DNA of 7,366 bases from assembly GCA_030695685.1 (NCBI GenBank), contig JAUYPT010000025.1, forward strand, positions 1 to 7,366. The letters are read 5' to 3'. Shown piece after piece: positions 1 to 5,220 of the stretch. The translations under genes were made by a program, and so were the position numbers. This DNA is from Nanobdellota archaeon. Its GTDB lineage: Archaea > Nanobdellota > Nanobdellia > Woesearchaeales > GW2011-AR9. Numbering within the stretch: the stretch's first letter is position 1; each line of letters opens with the position of its first letter. Under the pieces are notes generated by a model. The model was not told the DNA's origin and ran no database searches. It worked only from the letters and a program-made list of their open reading frames with translations.

Positions 1-2042
1 CTGTCGATGAACGTCTTCTTGATGATATGAAGCATTGGCGGGAGCAGCTTTTGCGAAATATCAAGGCAAACAGTAAGTACAATCAGTTTGATTTTGAGGA
101 TGAACAAGAATTTATGCATGTGGAAGAAGAAGTTCAAAAATTTATCAATCGTCTTATTTTTATCTGTTTTTGTGAAGATAAAGAACTTCACGAACCATAC
201 TTAAAACAGTATCTTCACGAAAGTAGAGCCTTAAAAGCAGGTTGGCTGTTAAGCAAGATTAGGGAGTTATTTACGGATTACCGCCGGGTTTACAACAGCG
301 ATTTATTCGATAAAAGTGACTGTGATGAATTCAAAATAGATGATGATAAATTATTAGACATTATTGAGGAACTGCGAGAGCCAAAAGAAAAAGTTGCGTA
401 TGATTTCAAGAGCATTGAAGCCGATATTTTAGGAAAAACCTACGAGAACTTTATTGGGCATGTCCAGACCGGTAAAAAACGCTTTATAGAAAAAGAAGAT
501 ATTGGAAAACGTAAAAAAGGAGGCATTTATTATACGCCAAAATACATTGTAGATTATATTGTTAATAATACTGTTCGGGAAGCAACGAGGGGAAAATCCT
601 TTGAAGAGATCAAAAAATTTCGTATTCTTGACCCTGCCTGCGGTTCTGGAAGCTTCCTGCGGGTAGCTTTTGACGTGATTATGGAAGAGGCGAAGAAAGC
701 CTTGAAAAGAGACTTAACCTACGAAGAAAAGAAAGAATTGCTGCTGAACTGTATTTATGGAGTAGATATAGATGAACGTGCAGTTGAAGTTGCTCGGTTT
801 AATCTTTCTTTGAAATTGGCAGAAAGAGAACAAAAGTTGCCGATGCTGCGCGAGAATATCCGCATTGGCAACAGCTTGGTTGATGACAAAGAAATTGCTG
901 GATTCAAAGCTTTCAAGTGGGAGGAAGAGTTTAAAGAAATATTTGATGATGGCGGTTTTGATGTGGTTATAGGGAATCCGCCGTATTTCTTGATGCAACC
1001 ACAAAATACAGAAGAAAAAATATTAAATTATCTAAAACATAAATTTATAGTTGCACAATATAAAATTGATACTTATCATCTTTTCTTTGAGAGGTCTATA
1101 TCATTATTGAAAAGAGGGGGAAACTTTGGTTTTATTAAACCAAATACCTTTTTAATGAATATTTATCTTAGTAATTTAAGAAAATTAATTTTAGATAACT
1201 GTAAAATTGTTCAAAGTATTATTATTCCTGAAGAAGTATTTCCAGATGCAAGTGTTGATACTGCAATAACTATATTACAAAAAGAGAATAATGAGAAGAA
1301 AAGAACAAGTAATAAAATAGAAATATATAAAATTAGGGATTTCCTACATAATCCTACAAAATTAACAACCATACTACAAAATTATTTCTGTGAAGCAGAA
1401 AATTATATTTTCAATATTACAGTCTCAAAAGAAGGGAGTGGATTAATTAAGAAGATTACAAAAGACACAGAATATTTAGGGAAGTTATGCAGAGTTTCTT
1501 TTGGTTTACAAACTTTAGATAAAAAAACATATGTTAAAGATAAAGCAGTTAATAAAGATTGGAAACCATGTATAAATGGGGGGGATATCTCTAAGTATAG
1601 TCTTAAATTTCATTCTCAGTACTTCCTTCATGATTTAAAAATAAAAGCAGGAGGGTGTTGGGACGATACAACTCATAACGTTCCTGAAAAAATAGTTATT
1701 AGACAGATAGGATTAACTCCAATAGCAACATTAGACACAAACCGTTTTTATTGTCTGAACACAATATACAACATTACGTCTTTAACTGAGAATTATAACT
1801 ATCGTTATATACTAGCAATTCTTAATTCAAAATTAGTTCAATTTTACTGGAAAAACAAGTTCTCTGACTCTAAGATTCTTTTCCCTAAAATAAAAAAAGC
1901 TTACTTGGATATAATTCCCATAAAAATAACTAACTTATCTCAACAACAACCCTTTATCAAACTCGTTGACAATATGCTTTCTCTCAACAAACAACTCCAA
2001 GAAGAAAAAAATGAAGAACACAAGAAGAAAATAAAAAAATAA
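1..2042 (+). CDS. Type IIG (Eco57I-like) restriction-modification enzyme, 5' end outside window, premature stop
   Basis: This is the methylase and specificity part of a fused restriction-modification protein, which methylates adenine at N6 in its target site and would cut unmodified DNA. The frame is open to the window edge (first full codon at base 3), and the residues before the first ATG at 27 (VDERLLDD, then MKHWREQLL) read like the interior of this family. The true start and the expected N-terminal PD-(D/E)xK nuclease therefore lie upstream. Counting from base 3, GGIYYTP is at about 174-179, the SAM-binding DPACGSGSF begins at 210 and the catalytic NPPY begins at 325. The last part (about residues 480-660) resembles a target-recognition domain, with GGDISKY and AILNSKLVQFYW. 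Base composition drops sharply after about 1000. TAA at 2040-2042 stops the frame 32 codons before the family's usual end. A BREX PglX-type methylase is a less likely alternative. Confidence 0.9.
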   Translation, partial: VDERLLDDMKHWREQLLRNIKANSKYNQFDFEDEQEFMHVEEEVQKFINRLIFICFCEDKELHEPYLKQYLHESRALKAGWLLSKIRELFTDYRRVYNSDLFDKSDCDEFKIDDDKLLDIIEELREPKEKVAYDFKSIEADILGKTYENFIGHVQTGKKRFIEKEDIGKRKKGGIYYTPKYIVDYIVNNTVREATRGKSFEEIKKFRILDPACGSGSFLRVAFDVIMEEAKKALKRDLTYEEKKELLLNCIYGVDIDERAVEVARFNLSLKLAEREQKLPMLRENIRIGNSLVDDKEIAGFKAFKWEEEFKEIFDDGGFDVVIGNPPYFLMQPQNTEEKILNYLKHKFIVAQYKIDTYHLFFERSISLLKRGGNFGFIKPNTFLMNIYLSNLRKLILDNCKIVQSIIIPEEVFPDASVDTAITILQKENNEKKRTSNKIEIYKIRDFLHNPTKLTTILQNYFCEAENYIFNITVSKEGSGLIKKITKDTEYLGKLCRVSFGLQTLDKKTYVKDKAVNKDWKPCINGGDISKYSLKFHSQYFLHDLKIKAGGCWDDTTHNVPEKIVIRQIGLTPIATLDTNRFYCLNTIYNITSLTENYNYRYILAILNSKLVQFYWKNKFSDSKILFPKIKKAYLDIIPIKITNLSQQQPFIKLVDNMLSLNKQLQEEKNEEHKKKIKK

Positions 2043-2138
2043 ATTGAAAGAATAGACAAAGAAATCGACGAACTCGTTTACAAACTTTACGGCATCACGG
2101 AAGAAGAAAAGAAGATTATTGAGGAAAGTTTGAAATGA
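2043..2138 (+). pseudogene. Orphaned C-terminal tail of the restriction-modification gene
   Basis: Directly after the TAA the same frame continues for 31 codons to TGA, reading KEIDELVYKLYGITEEE followed by KKIIEESLK. From memory, this is the ending typical of Eco57I-type methylases (the 'xIDxLVYxLYGLTxEE' tail). No frame change is needed, so a single C-to-T change (CAA to TAA) would explain the break. The TGA overlaps the next gene's ATG as ATGA, which suggests the operon was built around the full-length reading frame. It could also be real readthrough or a sequencing error. Confidence 0.75.
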
Positions 2139-2413
2139 AAAATAGAAAATTAAATCCGATTAATATTTCATTAGCAAGATACAATGGTCAGGGGCTAATA
2201 GAAGATAAGATTTGTGATATTAAATGGGATAAAAGAGAAACACCACTAATGGTATCAAAGGAATTGGGGCATTGGCATTACCATCATTATTATGAAAACG
2301 GCAAGCTAGTTGCCCACTTGAAGAATAACAAAACCAGGGAGAAAATCAAAGCTGAAGCTGGGATTAGTAAGTCTGTATCTGAATTGATAGATAAGTTAAA
2401 TTTATTGGGATAA
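2135..2413 (+). CDS. Hypothetical 92-residue protein, coupled to the restriction-modification gene
   Basis: I do not recognise this family. The protein is soluble-looking, with no signal peptide or membrane segment. A dense aromatic/histidine cluster (HWHYHHYY, residues 46-53) sits in the middle, followed by a basic stretch (KNNKTREKIK, 63-72) and a likely helical end (VSELIDKLNLL). The histidines could bind a metal, or simply lie on a strand; the sequence does not decide. The ATG overlaps the TGA of the original restriction-modification frame, and a GAGG at 2121-2124 sits ten bases ahead, so translation was probably coupled. With the premature TAA upstream, coupling may now be weakened. Position suggests an accessory to the restriction-modification unit, but this is inference only. 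Confidence 0.75.
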   Translation: MKNRKLNPINISLARYNGQGLIEDKICDIKWDKRETPLMVSKELGHWHYHHYYENGKLVAHLKNNKTREKIKAEAGISKSVSELIDKLNLLG

Positions 2414-2415
2414 AC

Positions 2416-2422
2416 AGGAGGT
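2416..2422 (+). promoter_or_regulatory. Strong Shine-Dalgarno AGGAGGT
   Basis: AGGAGGT lies three bases after the stop of the 92-residue gene and seven bases before the ATG at 2430. It is the best ribosome site in the window and fixes the start of the 65-residue membrane protein. It implies that this small protein is made in larger amounts than its neighbours. Confidence 0.8.
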
Positions 2423-2429
2423 ATAAAAA

Positions 2430-2627
2430 ATGGGATATACTGAACGAGCGGTTGGTGCTGCTATTGCTGGAGCTGTTGCGATAGTTGCAGTGTCTTTACT
2501 AGCAAAACCATTATTGGAGGCATTTTCCCAACTAGCGTTAGGAGCTACTGGTTCCACAACACTTATAGTGGGATTAATTCTTTTGGCTGTCGGAGTAGCT
2601 ATCTTTCAGAAGATGACACGGCGGTAA
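2430..2627 (+). CDS. Small two-pass membrane protein, 65 residues
   Basis: I do not recognise the family. The protein is almost entirely two hydrophobic helices: an Ala/Val-rich one at about residues 7-25 and a Leu/Ile/Val-rich one at about 43-60. They are joined by a short loop with a small polar patch (GATGSTT, 38-44), and the protein ends in a basic tail (KMTRR). Small size, two helices and a basic end are also seen in holins, small toxins and phage-like coat proteins, but nothing in the sequence selects among these. It has a strong Shine-Dalgarno and is followed after only three bases by another two-pass membrane protein, so the two are probably made together. Confidence 0.8.
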   Translation: MGYTERAVGAAIAGAVAIVAVSLLAKPLLEAFSQLALGATGSTTLIVGLILLAVGVAIFQKMTRR

Positions 2628-2630
2628 AAG

Positions 2631-2948
2631 ATGCTTTTTGAAATTTTAAAGAACCCAAAGAAAGCTATAAAGAATTTCTCAGGAGCAGCAAAAGAGATTG
2701 AAAAATATGTTAAAAAAACTACAAAAGAAATTGAAAAGGGATCTTTACTAGGATATTTCTATACAACAATCACCATTGTCCTTCTTGGTCTCTTTGGAAT
2801 ATTGGCTGTCGGTTTCATTCTATTGATAAGTAGCTTTTTCCCGGAATATATGAAATGGGCAGGAGCAGTTCTTGGTTCTCTGCCAGTTTTAGCCATAATT
2901 TATTTTGTAATTAAGCTTATAGATAAAGCGAATAAAAAAGAGAAATAA
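2631..2948 (+). CDS. Two-pass membrane protein with lysine-rich N-terminal helix, 105 residues
   Basis: The family is not recognised. Residues about 8-37 form a Lys/Glu-rich, probably amphipathic helix (KNPKKAIKNF, then KEIEKYVKKTTKEIEKG). Hydrophobic segments follow at about 43-68 and 74-97, then a basic tail (DKANKKEK). Both termini would face the cytoplasm by the positive-inside rule. The gene starts three bases after the 65-residue membrane gene, with a weak GGCGGT ahead, which argues for a co-translated membrane pair. It ends five bases before the convergent minus-strand gene. Confidence 0.8.
   Translation: MLFEILKNPKKAIKNFSGAAKEIEKYVKKTTKEIEKGSLLGYFYTTITIVLLGLFGILAVGFILLISSFFPEYMKWAGAVLGSLPVLAIIYFVIKLIDKANKKEK
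2934..2939 (-). terminator. Oligo-T stretch, possible archaeal terminator
   Basis: On the minus strand six T residues (CTCTTTTTTATTC) lie about 15 bases beyond the stop of the 94-residue gene. Archaeal RNA polymerase often terminates at such T runs without a hairpin. It sits inside the 3' end of the convergent membrane-protein gene, so it may just be lysine codons. Confidence 0.35.
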
Positions 2949-2953
2949 CTTTA

Positions 2954-3238
2954 TCAATAATTCACCAGTGTAACTTCTTCGGTACTAACTTCCCACGTCG
3001 GCTCTAAATGCTTTATATTCAATCCGGCTTGAAAACAAGTAGCGGTTTTATTAGAAAAGTCTACTACCACACTTCCGGGCTTAAAAGCGTCGGGTGCTTT
3101 AATTTTTTCAGCAAACCGATTTATCCTCTTAAGTTCGCTCTGGCCTAACCTGTCCCGTAGAAGATCTTTAACGACATATACGGGAACTTTTAATACTTTT
3201 AATGTCCCGTCCTCTTTTACATATAAAGTGACATCCAT
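2954..3238 (-). CDS. Hypothetical 94-residue protein
   Basis: I recognise no named family, though the style (short, mixed alpha/beta, PGSVVVDF followed by TATCFQAGLNIKHL) recalls small conserved hypothetical proteins of DPANN archaea. It begins with strand-like sequence (DVTLYVKEDGTLKVLKVPVY), then a charged helix (LLRDRLGQSELKRINRFAEKI), then strands and an acidic end. It has no membrane segment or signal. The ATG has no convincing Shine-Dalgarno but lies 30 bases after a TATA element, so the message is probably leaderless. A separate promoter means it need not belong functionally to the pilin genes upstream. Confidence 0.75.
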   Translation of the reverse strand: MDVTLYVKEDGTLKVLKVPVYVVKDLLRDRLGQSELKRINRFAEKIKAPDAFKPGSVVVDFSNKTATCFQAGLNIKHLEPTWEVSTEEVTLVNY

Positions 3239-3263
3239 CAGAGCCTATTAATCAAATCAGATA

Positions 3264-3273
3264 TTTATATTTT
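3264..3273 (-). promoter_or_regulatory. Archaeal TATA promoter for the 94-residue gene
   Basis: The minus strand reads GTAAAATATAAATATC here, centred about 30 bases before the ATG at 3238. That places transcription start within a few bases of the start codon. An inverted repeat (3287-3320) lies immediately upstream, where an activator or repressor could bind. Confidence 0.6.
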
Positions 3274-3284
3274 ACTGCGATTCA

Positions 3285-3330
3285 GTCTGTAAGTGGCAAC
3301 GTACGAAACGCCACTTAGACCATGCATGGT
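3285..3330. repeat. Inverted repeat plus adjoining 12-base palindrome
   Basis: TAAGTGGC (3290-3297) is the reverse complement of GCCACTTA (3310-3317). The stem extends through GTC/GAC with a two-base bulge, and the 12-base loop contains CGTACG. Overlapping its end is a perfect palindrome, ACCATGCATGGT (3319-3330), followed by T residues on the plus strand. It sits between the stop of the 75-residue gene and the TATA of the 94-residue gene. It may be an operator, a transcription end for the pilin operon, or a remnant of a mobile-element end. Confidence 0.6.
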
Positions 3331-3347
3331 TTTTGCTGAAATTTCGT

Positions 3348-3575
3348 CTACTTCCAAATCTCGTATTCTTTGACAATAATCACCAAGAACAGGAAGAGCA
3401 ATACTGCTCCTGCGAGCATGAACCATAAGCCCGGCAGCACCGCAGAGTCACGGATAGATACATACATCCCCCAGCCCATGACGATAAATCCCAGCCAGAG
3501 GAATTTATCTAATACTAACTTCATCACGTCAAATTCCTGCTGTTCCGTCATGCGCTTTTTGTGGCGGGCCATCAT
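3348..3575 (-). CDS. Two-pass membrane protein of the pilin operon, 75 residues
   Basis: No named family is recognised. A basic N-terminus (MMARHKKRM) leads into EQQEFDVMKLVLDKFLW, then hydrophobic segments at about residues 24-40 and 48-69, then a short charged tail (KEYEIWK). The basic front suggests a cytoplasmic N-terminus. I start at the ATG at 3575, six bases after the pilin stop; the frame could open at a TTG at 3581, and a second ATG at 3572 is equally possible. No clear Shine-Dalgarno is present, which fits translation coupled to the pilin gene. It may help anchor or assemble the pilin, but only gene order supports this. Confidence 0.75.
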   Translation of the reverse strand: MMARHKKRMTEQQEFDVMKLVLDKFLWLGFIVMGWGMYVSIRDSAVLPGLWFMLAGAVLLFLFLVIIVKEYEIWK

Positions 3576-3581
3576 GCTCAA

Positions 3582-4145
3582 TTAGGATGTTTTTATGAAG
3601 AAGGTTCTTTCGTCGTAGAGCGTACCATCTTCTTGCACGACTTTTACTTTATACAAATAATTGCCACTCCTCGTGGGAGCGGTAATCGTCACGGGAATGA
3701 CGCGTGCTTCTCCGGCTTTAAATGAAACCAATGAATTGTCCCAGAGGAGAACGCTACTTGTTTCATCCGTTCCACCGACGGGAACAAAAGCTAAAGGCTG
3801 CGCTGGGGAAAATGCTTGAAAACCAGCTTCAGTATTCGTATTTACCCAAAACTGTACTTGCAAACTAAGCGCTGTATCTTCCGTATTTTTTACTCCAATG
3901 GCCTGCACCGATTCTTCATTGGTTTCCAACGCTAATTGCGTTGCCGGAAAGCTTAATTTTTTGTTGCCCGTGCGTAAATCATCGAGAATTTGCTGGCGAA
4001 TCTGCTCCTGCACCGAACTAGCAGTCTCTTCTATGGTTTTGAACTGGCTGCGGACAAATCCCAAACCCAGCCCGAGAACGACAAAGGCAATAACAACGAT
4101 GACGATAACTTCAATGGATAATGACAGCGAACCTTTTTTATTCAT
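3582..4145 (-). CDS. Archaeal type IV pilin-like protein
   Basis: A probable secreted surface-filament or surface-anchored subunit. The short positive leader MNKKG is followed by a 22-24-residue hydrophobic helix (about 9-32), the class III signal arrangement that prepilin peptidases cut after the Gly. A polar helix follows (about 33-60), then a beta-rich domain ending with GNYLYKVKVVQEDG and YDERTFFI. Serine at +1 is not the most common residue, so cleavage is likely but not certain. The ATG at 4145 is fixed by GAGGTG five bases upstream and a TATA about 50 bases upstream. The prepilin peptidase at 6347-7195 is the likely processing enzyme. No assembly ATPase or platform gene is in the window. 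Confidence 0.85.
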   Translation of the reverse strand: MNKKGSLSLSIEVIVIVVIAFVVLGLGLGFVRSQFKTIEETASSVQEQIRQQILDDLRTGNKKLSFPATQLALETNEESVQAIGVKNTEDTALSLQVQFWVNTNTEAGFQAFSPAQPLAFVPVGGTDETSSVLLWDNSLVSFKAGEARVIPVTITAPTRSGNYLYKVKVVQEDGTLYDERTFFIKTS

Positions 4146-4190
4146 CCCGGCACCTCTTTTTGAAAGCTAATAAGAAGACAATCATTTAAC

Positions 4191-4199
4191 ATTTAAAAG
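4191..4199 (-). promoter_or_regulatory. Pilin promoter (BRE/TATA)
   Basis: The minus strand reads GCAGAAAAGCTTTTAAAT, an A-rich BRE joined to a TATA-like element. Transcription would begin near 4169, giving a leader of about 24 bases that includes the Shine-Dalgarno GAGGTG at 4151-4156. An eight-G run starts only about 12 bases upstream of the TATA. Confidence 0.6.
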
Positions 4200-4210
4200 C
4201 TTTTCTGCGC

Positions 4211-4230
4211 GGGGGGGGAGAATCTCCTCC
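4211..4230. repeat. Eight-G tract overlapping a short palindrome
   Basis: Eight consecutive G residues (4211-4218) run into GGAGAATCTCC (4217-4227), an odd-centred palindrome whose arms extend to about 4230 with one mismatch. It lies between the second pilin-like frame and the promoter of the first. It could be a weak terminator hairpin, an operator, or a tract prone to length change. Confidence 0.5.
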
Positions 4231-4257
4231 ATGAAGAGAGAGAATTCTGTATTTAAA

Positions 4258-4596
4258 CTAGCGTATGGTGACAAAGAAAGCCTTTTCATCATAAGGCGGC
4301 ACGTTGGAAAGAGCATCTTCATCCACAATGAAAAGTTTTGCCAGATAAAGCCCCGGTGCCCCTATGGCTATGACTTTTGATTCTTTTTTCTTTAGGTGCA
4401 CTTCAGTCGGGATAGATGACTTTTGTTGAGCTTCCCCAAGCTCGAAAAGAGTTTGCTGCTCTAGGGATACGTCAATCTTCGGGTCAAAGGTTCCAAACGA
4501 ACTCCAGTTCGTTATAAACCAAATCCCTAAACTAAGAACAACAAGTATGATGCCAATAACAGCAATAAAGGAAGACGCGTGAAACCCCTTGTTTAT
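4258..4596 (-). CDS. Second pilin-like protein, no canonical start codon
   Basis: The frame is open from GAG at 4599 (just after TGA) to TAG at 4258-4260. It encodes a short front (NKGFHASS) then a hydrophobic helix (IAVIGIILVVLSLGIWFI), a polar middle and a C-terminus GLYLAKLFIVDEDA ... YDEKAFFVTIR. That ending follows the first pilin's GNYLYKVKVV ... YDERTFFI, so I infer a paralogue and true coding sequence. Relative to its neighbour's MNKKG, the initiator position here is ATA (4594-4596). The next in-frame GTG or ATG-like codon comes only in the second half of the protein. The gene may start at ATA, may have lost its start (pseudogene), or may have lost its 5' end when the Doc module arrived. 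Histidine after KGF departs from the usual prepilin site. Confidence 0.65.
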   Translation of the reverse strand: MNKGFHASSFIAVIGIILVVLSLGIWFITNWSSFGTFDPKIDVSLEQQTLFELGEAQQKSSIPTEVHLKKKESKVIAIGAPGLYLAKLFIVDEDALSNVPPYDEKAFFVTIR

Positions 4597-4609
4597 CTCT
4601 CAAAGCTAT

Positions 4610-4741
4610 TTACAAACTACCAATAGCTTCCAAAATTTTTTTATGTCCTTTCACCAGATCATTAAATCTCCTTATTTCTTCCACGACAATTTTATATCGT
4701 TGCTTATCTTTCAAATCTCTTGAACGCTTTGATTTTTCCAT
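4610..4741 (-). CDS. Small 43-residue charged helical protein overlapping doc
   Basis: An ATG inside the 3' end of the Doc gene (38-base overlap, different frame) opens a 43-codon frame: MEKSKRSRDLKDKQRYKIV, then a probable amphipathic helix (VEEIRRFNDLVKGHKKILEAIG). GAGTGG lies about eight bases ahead. The regular spacing of hydrophobic residues and the neat overlap favour a real gene over chance. Small partners of Fic/Doc toxins are common, so an antitoxin or regulator is a reasonable guess, although classical Phd lies upstream of doc and no Phd-like DNA-binding domain is visible. The gene ends 13 bases before the ATA of the second pilin-like frame. Confidence 0.55.
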   Translation of the reverse strand: MEKSKRSRDLKDKQRYKIVVEEIRRFNDLVKGHKKILEAIGSL

Positions 4742-5087
4742 GTTTGATCCACTCTTTTATTTCCTCAGCAGTATAATATTTTTCACGTATCCCCAGCATT
4801 ACGTCAGCTTGTTTAGGATCATCTTCTATATTAAACTTCCCTCCATTTTCTTTCAAAAATTCTTTTGCTACAACAAACGCCGTTCTTCTGTTTCCGCTAG
4901 CAAAGGGGTGTAATTGAATTATTCCTTTCAACAAGCAGACAGCTTTGTCATATAAATCCCCATCCAGCTCTTTACAACTCTTGATAATGAGGTCTAATTT
5001 TCCACTGCTGAGAACCGCTGGTCGATCTGCTCTCTTTACTTTTATTAGTATAAGAGCTAAGACATTATATTCAATAATTCTCTCCAC
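4704..5087 (-). CDS. doc: Fic/Doc-family protein (death-on-curing-like)
   Basis: A Fic-fold protein; relatives transfer AMP or phosphate onto targets, Doc itself phosphorylating EF-Tu. Numbering from GTG at 5087, the loop motif HPFASGNRRTA spans 60-70, preceded by the helix LYDKAVCLLKGIIQL. The canonical acidic residue of HxFx(D/E)GN is Ser64 here, which may alter metal binding or reaction type. There is no membrane segment, and the length (127) is near that of Doc (126). The frame actually continues upstream through KYPTV to GAG-ATA after TAA at 5106-5108. Those residues resemble the family's N-terminal 'SPEE'-like helix cap, so the start may be ATA at 5102 (132 residues) rather than the GTG, which has no good ribosome site. 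The AT-rich base composition differs from the protease next door. Confidence 0.8.
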   Translation of the reverse strand: MERIIEYNVLALILIKVKRADRPAVLSSGKLDLIIKSCKELDGDLYDKAVCLLKGIIQLHPFASGNRRTAFVVAKEFLKENGGKFNIEDDPKQADVMLGIREKYYTAEEIKEWIKHGKIKAFKRFER

Positions 5088-5108
5088 AGTGGGATATTTT
5101 ATCTCTTA

Positions 5109-5145
5109 CTCCCATGGCTAAAAGAAATAACTTGGAAATTATAAA
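5109..5145 (-). promoter_or_regulatory. Probable doc promoter and ribosome site
   Basis: TTTATAAT at 5138-5145 on the minus strand is a good archaeal TATA, predicting transcription start near 5115. GGGAG at 5109-5113 follows, six bases ahead of ATA 5100-5102. The GTG at 5087 is about 20 bases from GGGAG, too far for normal pairing. An ATG at 5115 in another frame gives only 14 codons. Confidence 0.5.
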
Positions 5146-5190
5146 TCTAACGAAGAAACTGCCATTTAATGCTGTAATTAAAATGGACAT

Positions 5191-5195
5191 AAAAA
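5191..5195 (-). terminator. T-rich stretch after the protease gene
   Basis: About 25 bases beyond the protease stop the minus strand reads CGTTTTTATGTCCATTTTAATT. Such T runs can end transcription in archaea. No stem is seen. Confidence 0.35.
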
Positions 5196-5220
5196 CGTAT
5201 TGATGCCCCGGAAGATATAT

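Noticed and set aside
714..1004. 96-residue minus-strand ORF inside the restriction-modification gene
   Set aside because: It lies opposite the strongly supported methylase motifs, has no promoter or ribosome site, and is a shadow frame.
2033..2042. Length error in the seven-A run as the cause of the TAA in the restriction-modification gene
   Set aside because: The family tail continues in the same frame after TAA, so a single insertion or deletion would not explain it; a base substitution is needed.
2040..2042. TAA read as a sense codon in this organism
   Set aside because: TAA ends several other genes in the window (2411-2413, 2625-2627, 2946-2948), so general reassignment is not supported.
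3370..4170. Plus-strand ORFs opposite the 75-residue membrane gene and the pilin
   Set aside because: They mirror well-supported minus-strand genes and encode low-complexity sequence with no domain features.
5114..5203. Plus-strand 29-codon ORF (MAKRNNLEIINLTKKLPF...) between doc and the protease
   Set aside because: The sequence looks protein-like, but it has no ribosome site, no TATA at the right distance, and it overlaps the doc promoter. It could be a remnant of a DNA-binding antitoxin, but the evidence is too thin to list as a gene.
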